Made by a program: the position numbers and the translations under genes
Notes under the pieces: model-generated
What the model saw: the letters and a program-made list of their open reading frames with translations, nothing else
The model's database searches: none
What the model was told of the DNA's origin: nothing
Assembly: GCF_030730945.1 (NCBI RefSeq)
Contig: NZ_JAVAMS010000001.1
Location: 992,001 to 1,056,000, forward strand
Direction of reading: 5' to 3'
Length of the DNA: 64,000 nucleotides
From: Aurantiacibacter poecillastricola
GTDB taxonomy: Bacteria; Pseudomonadota; Alphaproteobacteria; Sphingomonadales; Sphingomonadaceae
Part shown: piece by piece, positions 61,662 to 64,000 of the stretch
Numbering within the stretch: position 1 is the first letter of the stretch
Layout of the letters: each line of letters opens with the position of its first letter

Positions 61662-62308
61662 GTTTCCTTCTCCCGCTGCCTGGCAGCGCGGGTGTTTTCC
61701 TTGCGGTGGGCGGAGGTGGCGATCTCGCCGGTCTCCATCAGCCCCTTAAAGCGCTTGAGATCGTGGCGCGCCTGCACCTCCGGCTCGCGCTGGAACAGCT
61801 TTGCAATGGTACGGCCGAGGTTTCCGGCGGGCGGATTGTAGGACATCACCAGCGAAACGCGGGTTCCGCGATCGCCCGGTGCGTCAGCGAATTCAACGCT
61901 GCCGCGCGTCTCGATGTCCGAGCCTTCGACCGAGCGCCAGGCGATGCGTTTGCCTTCGACATCCTCGCAGACCTCAGTCTTGATCTCGACCGTCTGTCCG
62001 GCGGGAGCCTTGATCACCCAAATGCGGTGGTCGCCCTCTTTCCGGATCGTCTCGACATTCTCCATGAACCTTGGAAGATTGCCGAAATCGCGCCAGAAGG
62101 CATAGAGTTCGGCGCGCGGCTTGCGGATCGTAACCGTGCGCCCTAGCACCGCATTGTCGCTATCGGGGCTTTTGCGGGTGTAGAAGGGGGCATCGTCATC
62201 GCCCCCCTTGCGCCGCTGCGACAGGAAGGCGCCGAAGGCCAGCCCCCCGATCGCAAGGCCGAGGCCGGCAACGGTGCCAGCCAGGCCGAGTTGCTTGTCA
62301 TTGGTCAT
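61658..62308 (-). CDS. Membrane-anchored SRPBCC (polyketide-cyclase-like) protein
   Basis: 216 aa: N-terminal helix (LGLAGTVAGLGLAIGGLAFGAFL), then an SRPBCC/cyclase-type domain (TVTIRKPRAELYAFWRDFGNLPRFMENVETI...WVIKAPAGQTVEI...ETRGSVEFADAPGDRGTRVSLVMSY) and an Arg/Lys tail. Small-molecule-binding fold, ligand unknown. Lies 9 nt after the catalase stop. Confidence 0.86.
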   Translation of the reverse strand: MTNDKQLGLAGTVAGLGLAIGGLAFGAFLSQRRKGGDDDAPFYTRKSPDSDNAVLGRTVTIRKPRAELYAFWRDFGNLPRFMENVETIRKEGDHRIWVIKAPAGQTVEIKTEVCEDVEGKRIAWRSVEGSDIETRGSVEFADAPGDRGTRVSLVMSYNPPAGNLGRTIAKLFQREPEVQARHDLKRFKGLMETGEIATSAHRKENTRAARQREKET

Positions 62309-62317
62309 GGTCTGTCC

Positions 62318-64000
62318 TCAATCCTTCTTTACCTCTTCGCGATCCCAGAAGCGCAGCTTTGCGCAGCGACTGATGAAATCCTTGGCGGCATCGGGCTTGG
62401 CCAGTTCGACGAAGCCGTCGTCCATCCGCTTTGCCACACCGGCGCCTTCGAGCAGCGCCATCGTCTCGGGGACGTAAGCAATGAACTTGGCGTGGGCGAA
62501 GGCGTCGTTGACGAAGTCGATGCTGGGCTTGTCCTTGCCGAAATTCTCGGCGGCCTTCTCACCCATCACTAGCGCCACGGCGTCGTAAACCACCGAGGGG
62601 CCGCCATCAATCTTCTGGTCGGCTTCCATCATCTCGCCGTCGGAGAGTTTCGCACCTGCCACATGCGGGGCGATGATCTCGACCATTGCACCCGCGCCCT
62701 TGGCCGCGTCCTTCAACGCTTTCACCACTGCGGCATCACCGCCTTCGGCGATATAAATGCCCAGCTTGCGGCCCTTGAAACTGTCCGGTCCGTTCTTGAG
62801 GATGGACAGCGCCGGGCTTTCGGGCAGATCGTCGATCGGCTTGCGCGCGGCGGTGATCTTTTCAGGCATTTCGGTCAGACCGATGCCGTCGGCAACCACC
62901 TTGGCAAGGCCATCGTCGATGTGGCGCAGATGGCTTACCATCCGCTTGCGAATGTCCATCCGCTCGACCTTGGAAAGCTCGAACACCAGCGCATTGCCCA
63001 TATGGGTCTGCTCGATCGCGGTCTGCGAGATGTAGAACTGGCGCGCCTGGCTGTAGTGATCGGCAAAGGTCTCGCTGCGCACCCGAACCTTGGGCCCGGT
63101 AACCGGCGCTTCGTAGCTGGTGAAGCCATGCTCGGCACTGGCGCGGGGGCCACGCGGTTCGCGGTTGTCGTCCATATCGCCCGACCAGCTGTTAGGTTCG
63201 TAATTCGCCCGCCCCTTGGGGTTGGTCATAGCCATGTGGCCATCCTGCTGGAAATTGTGGACCGGACACTTGGGCGCGTTGATGGGGATATGCGTGAAGT
63301 TCGGGCCACCCAGCCGCTTCAGCTGCGTGTCGAGATAGGAGAAATTGCGGCCCTGGAGCAGCGGATCCTCACTGAAGTCCATCCCGGGCACGATGTTCTG
63401 TGTGCAGAAGGCGACCTGCTCGGTTTCCGCAAAGAAATTGTCGACATTGGCATCGAGCGTGAGCGTGCCGATGATTTCAACCGGAACCTGTTCCTCGGGA
63501 ATGATCTTGGTCGCGTCGAGCACGTCGAATTCGAAACTCTCGGCGAATTCCTCATCGAACACCTGAATGCCCAGATCCCACTGCGGGAAGTCGCCCGCCT
63601 CGATCGAATCCCACATATCGCGGCGATGGAAATCTGGGTCCATACCGTTGATCTTCAGCGCCTCGTTCCAGATTACTGATTGCAGACCCTGCTTAGGCTT
63701 CCAGTGGAACTTGACGAATTTCGCCTCGCCCTTCGCATTGATCAGGCGGAAGGTATGTACCCCAAAACCTTCCATGAAACGGAAGCTGCGCGGAATGGTG
63801 CGATCGGACATGATCCACATTACCATGTGCATGCTTTCCGGGCTCAGGCTGATGAAATCCCAGAAGTTGTCATGTGCGGTCTGTGCCTGGGGGAAACCGC
63901 GATCCGGCGCGGGCTTGGCGGCGTGGATCAGGTCCGGGAACTTGATCGCATCCTGGATGAAGAACACCGGGATGTTGTTGCCGACCAGATCCCAATTGCC
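62318..64000 (-). CDS. katE: Large-subunit (HPII/KatE-type) catalase, C-terminal part
   Basis: About 561 codons are visible; the N-terminus is beyond the window. The catalase core includes [16 protein letters not shown], haem-ligand Tyr in [13 protein letters not shown] and [15 protein letters not shown]. It is followed by the DJ-1/PfpI-like C-terminal domain of clade-2 catalases ([34 protein letters not shown]). Decomposes hydrogen peroxide in the cytosol. First gene of the catalase-SRPBCC-alcohol dehydrogenase unit. Confidence 0.95.
   Translation of the reverse strand, partial: GNWDLVGNNIPVFFIQDAIKFPDLIHAAKPAPDRGFPQAQTAHDNFWDFISLSPESMHMVMWIMSDRTIPRSFRFMEGFGVHTFRLINAKGEAKFVKFHWKPKQGLQSVIWNEALKINGMDPDFHRRDMWDSIEAGDFPQWDLGIQVFDEEFAESFEFDVLDATKIIPEEQVPVEIIGTLTLDANVDNFFAETEQVAFCTQNIVPGMDFSEDPLLQGRNFSYLDTQLKRLGGPNFTHIPINAPKCPVHNFQQDGHMAMTNPKGRANYEPNSWSGDMDDNREPRGPRASAEHGFTSYEAPVTGPKVRVRSETFADHYSQARQFYISQTAIEQTHMGNALVFELSKVERMDIRKRMVSHLRHIDDGLAKVVADGIGLTEMPEKITAARKPIDDLPESPALSILKNGPDSFKGRKLGIYIAEGGDAAVVKALKDAAKGAGAMVEIIAPHVAGAKLSDGEMMEADQKIDGGPSVVYDAVALVMGEKAAENFGKDKPSIDFVNDAFAHAKFIAYVPETMALLEGAGVAKRMDDGFVELAKPDAAKDFISRCAKLRFWDREEVKKD

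Overview
The window reads as a stretch of an alphaproteobacterial genome, most likely Sphingomonadales (Erythrobacteraceae or a close relative). Evidence: high GC with C/G-ending codons, ATGA/TGATG-coupled operons, GTG and TTG starts, an HWE-type PAS histidine kinase, a TipAS-type MerR, TonB-receptor remnants and many proteins typical of that order. It is an accessory, plasmid- or island-like region: metal resistance, mobile elements, broken genes and small stress modules. No rRNA, tRNA, CRISPR or replication origin was seen.

Left part (1-21.5 kb): metal handling. A copper operon (end of a CusA-type RND pump, CusF-like lipoprotein, Tat-exported multicopper oxidase, Cu(I) P-type ATPase, small membrane protein) faces a periplasmic cytochrome c/FTR1 iron permease with a Fur-like box. 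A CDF exporter with its divergent MerR regulator and a classic 19-bp-spacer MerR promoter follow. An aldehyde dehydrogenase/TPP-enzyme pair sits between these and a second block: a CDF exporter, a fragment of another CDF, a SpoIIAA-like protein, a czcCBA tripartite pump led by a His/Cys-rich secreted protein, and DmeF.

Middle (21.7-46.8 kb): an inserted block. A 557-bp direct repeat (21721-22277 and 45679-46235) brackets about 24 kb. The right copy is the start of an intact HWE histidine kinase; the left copy is its 5' fragment fused to a TonB-receptor fragment. This is what homologous integration of a circle would leave. Inside are a mer-like operon (MerR, MerT, GDCC-type protein, MerA-like reductase), an arsenic operon (arsR, two arsC families, arsB, ynfA-like, arsH), an IS110/IS1111-type element, an IS5-type element with a passenger lipoprotein gene, a decayed protease/exporter module, a rearranged IS3 element, and small regulator/target pairs (HxlR-MAPEG, MerR-SMR).

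Right part (46.8-64 kb): a receiver protein facing the kinase, a three-gene envelope-stress operon, YihY, YetF-like, VOC, a small tyrosine recombinase, MgtC-like, DUF389 and DUF892 proteins. Then come a four-gene cassette (glycosyltransferase, acyl-CoA dehydrogenase-like, PIG-L deacetylase, methyltransferase) and a convergent operon of large-subunit catalase, SRPBCC protein and zinc alcohol dehydrogenase.

The most interesting signal is a family of degenerate 75-90-bp intergenic repeats (about eight copies between 24 and 52 kb) lying between gene modules. Two unrelated insertion sequences have landed inside copies of it. The non-coding end of the IS110-type element contains an apparent bridge-RNA target loop whose two guides together spell the repeat sequence into which that element is inserted.
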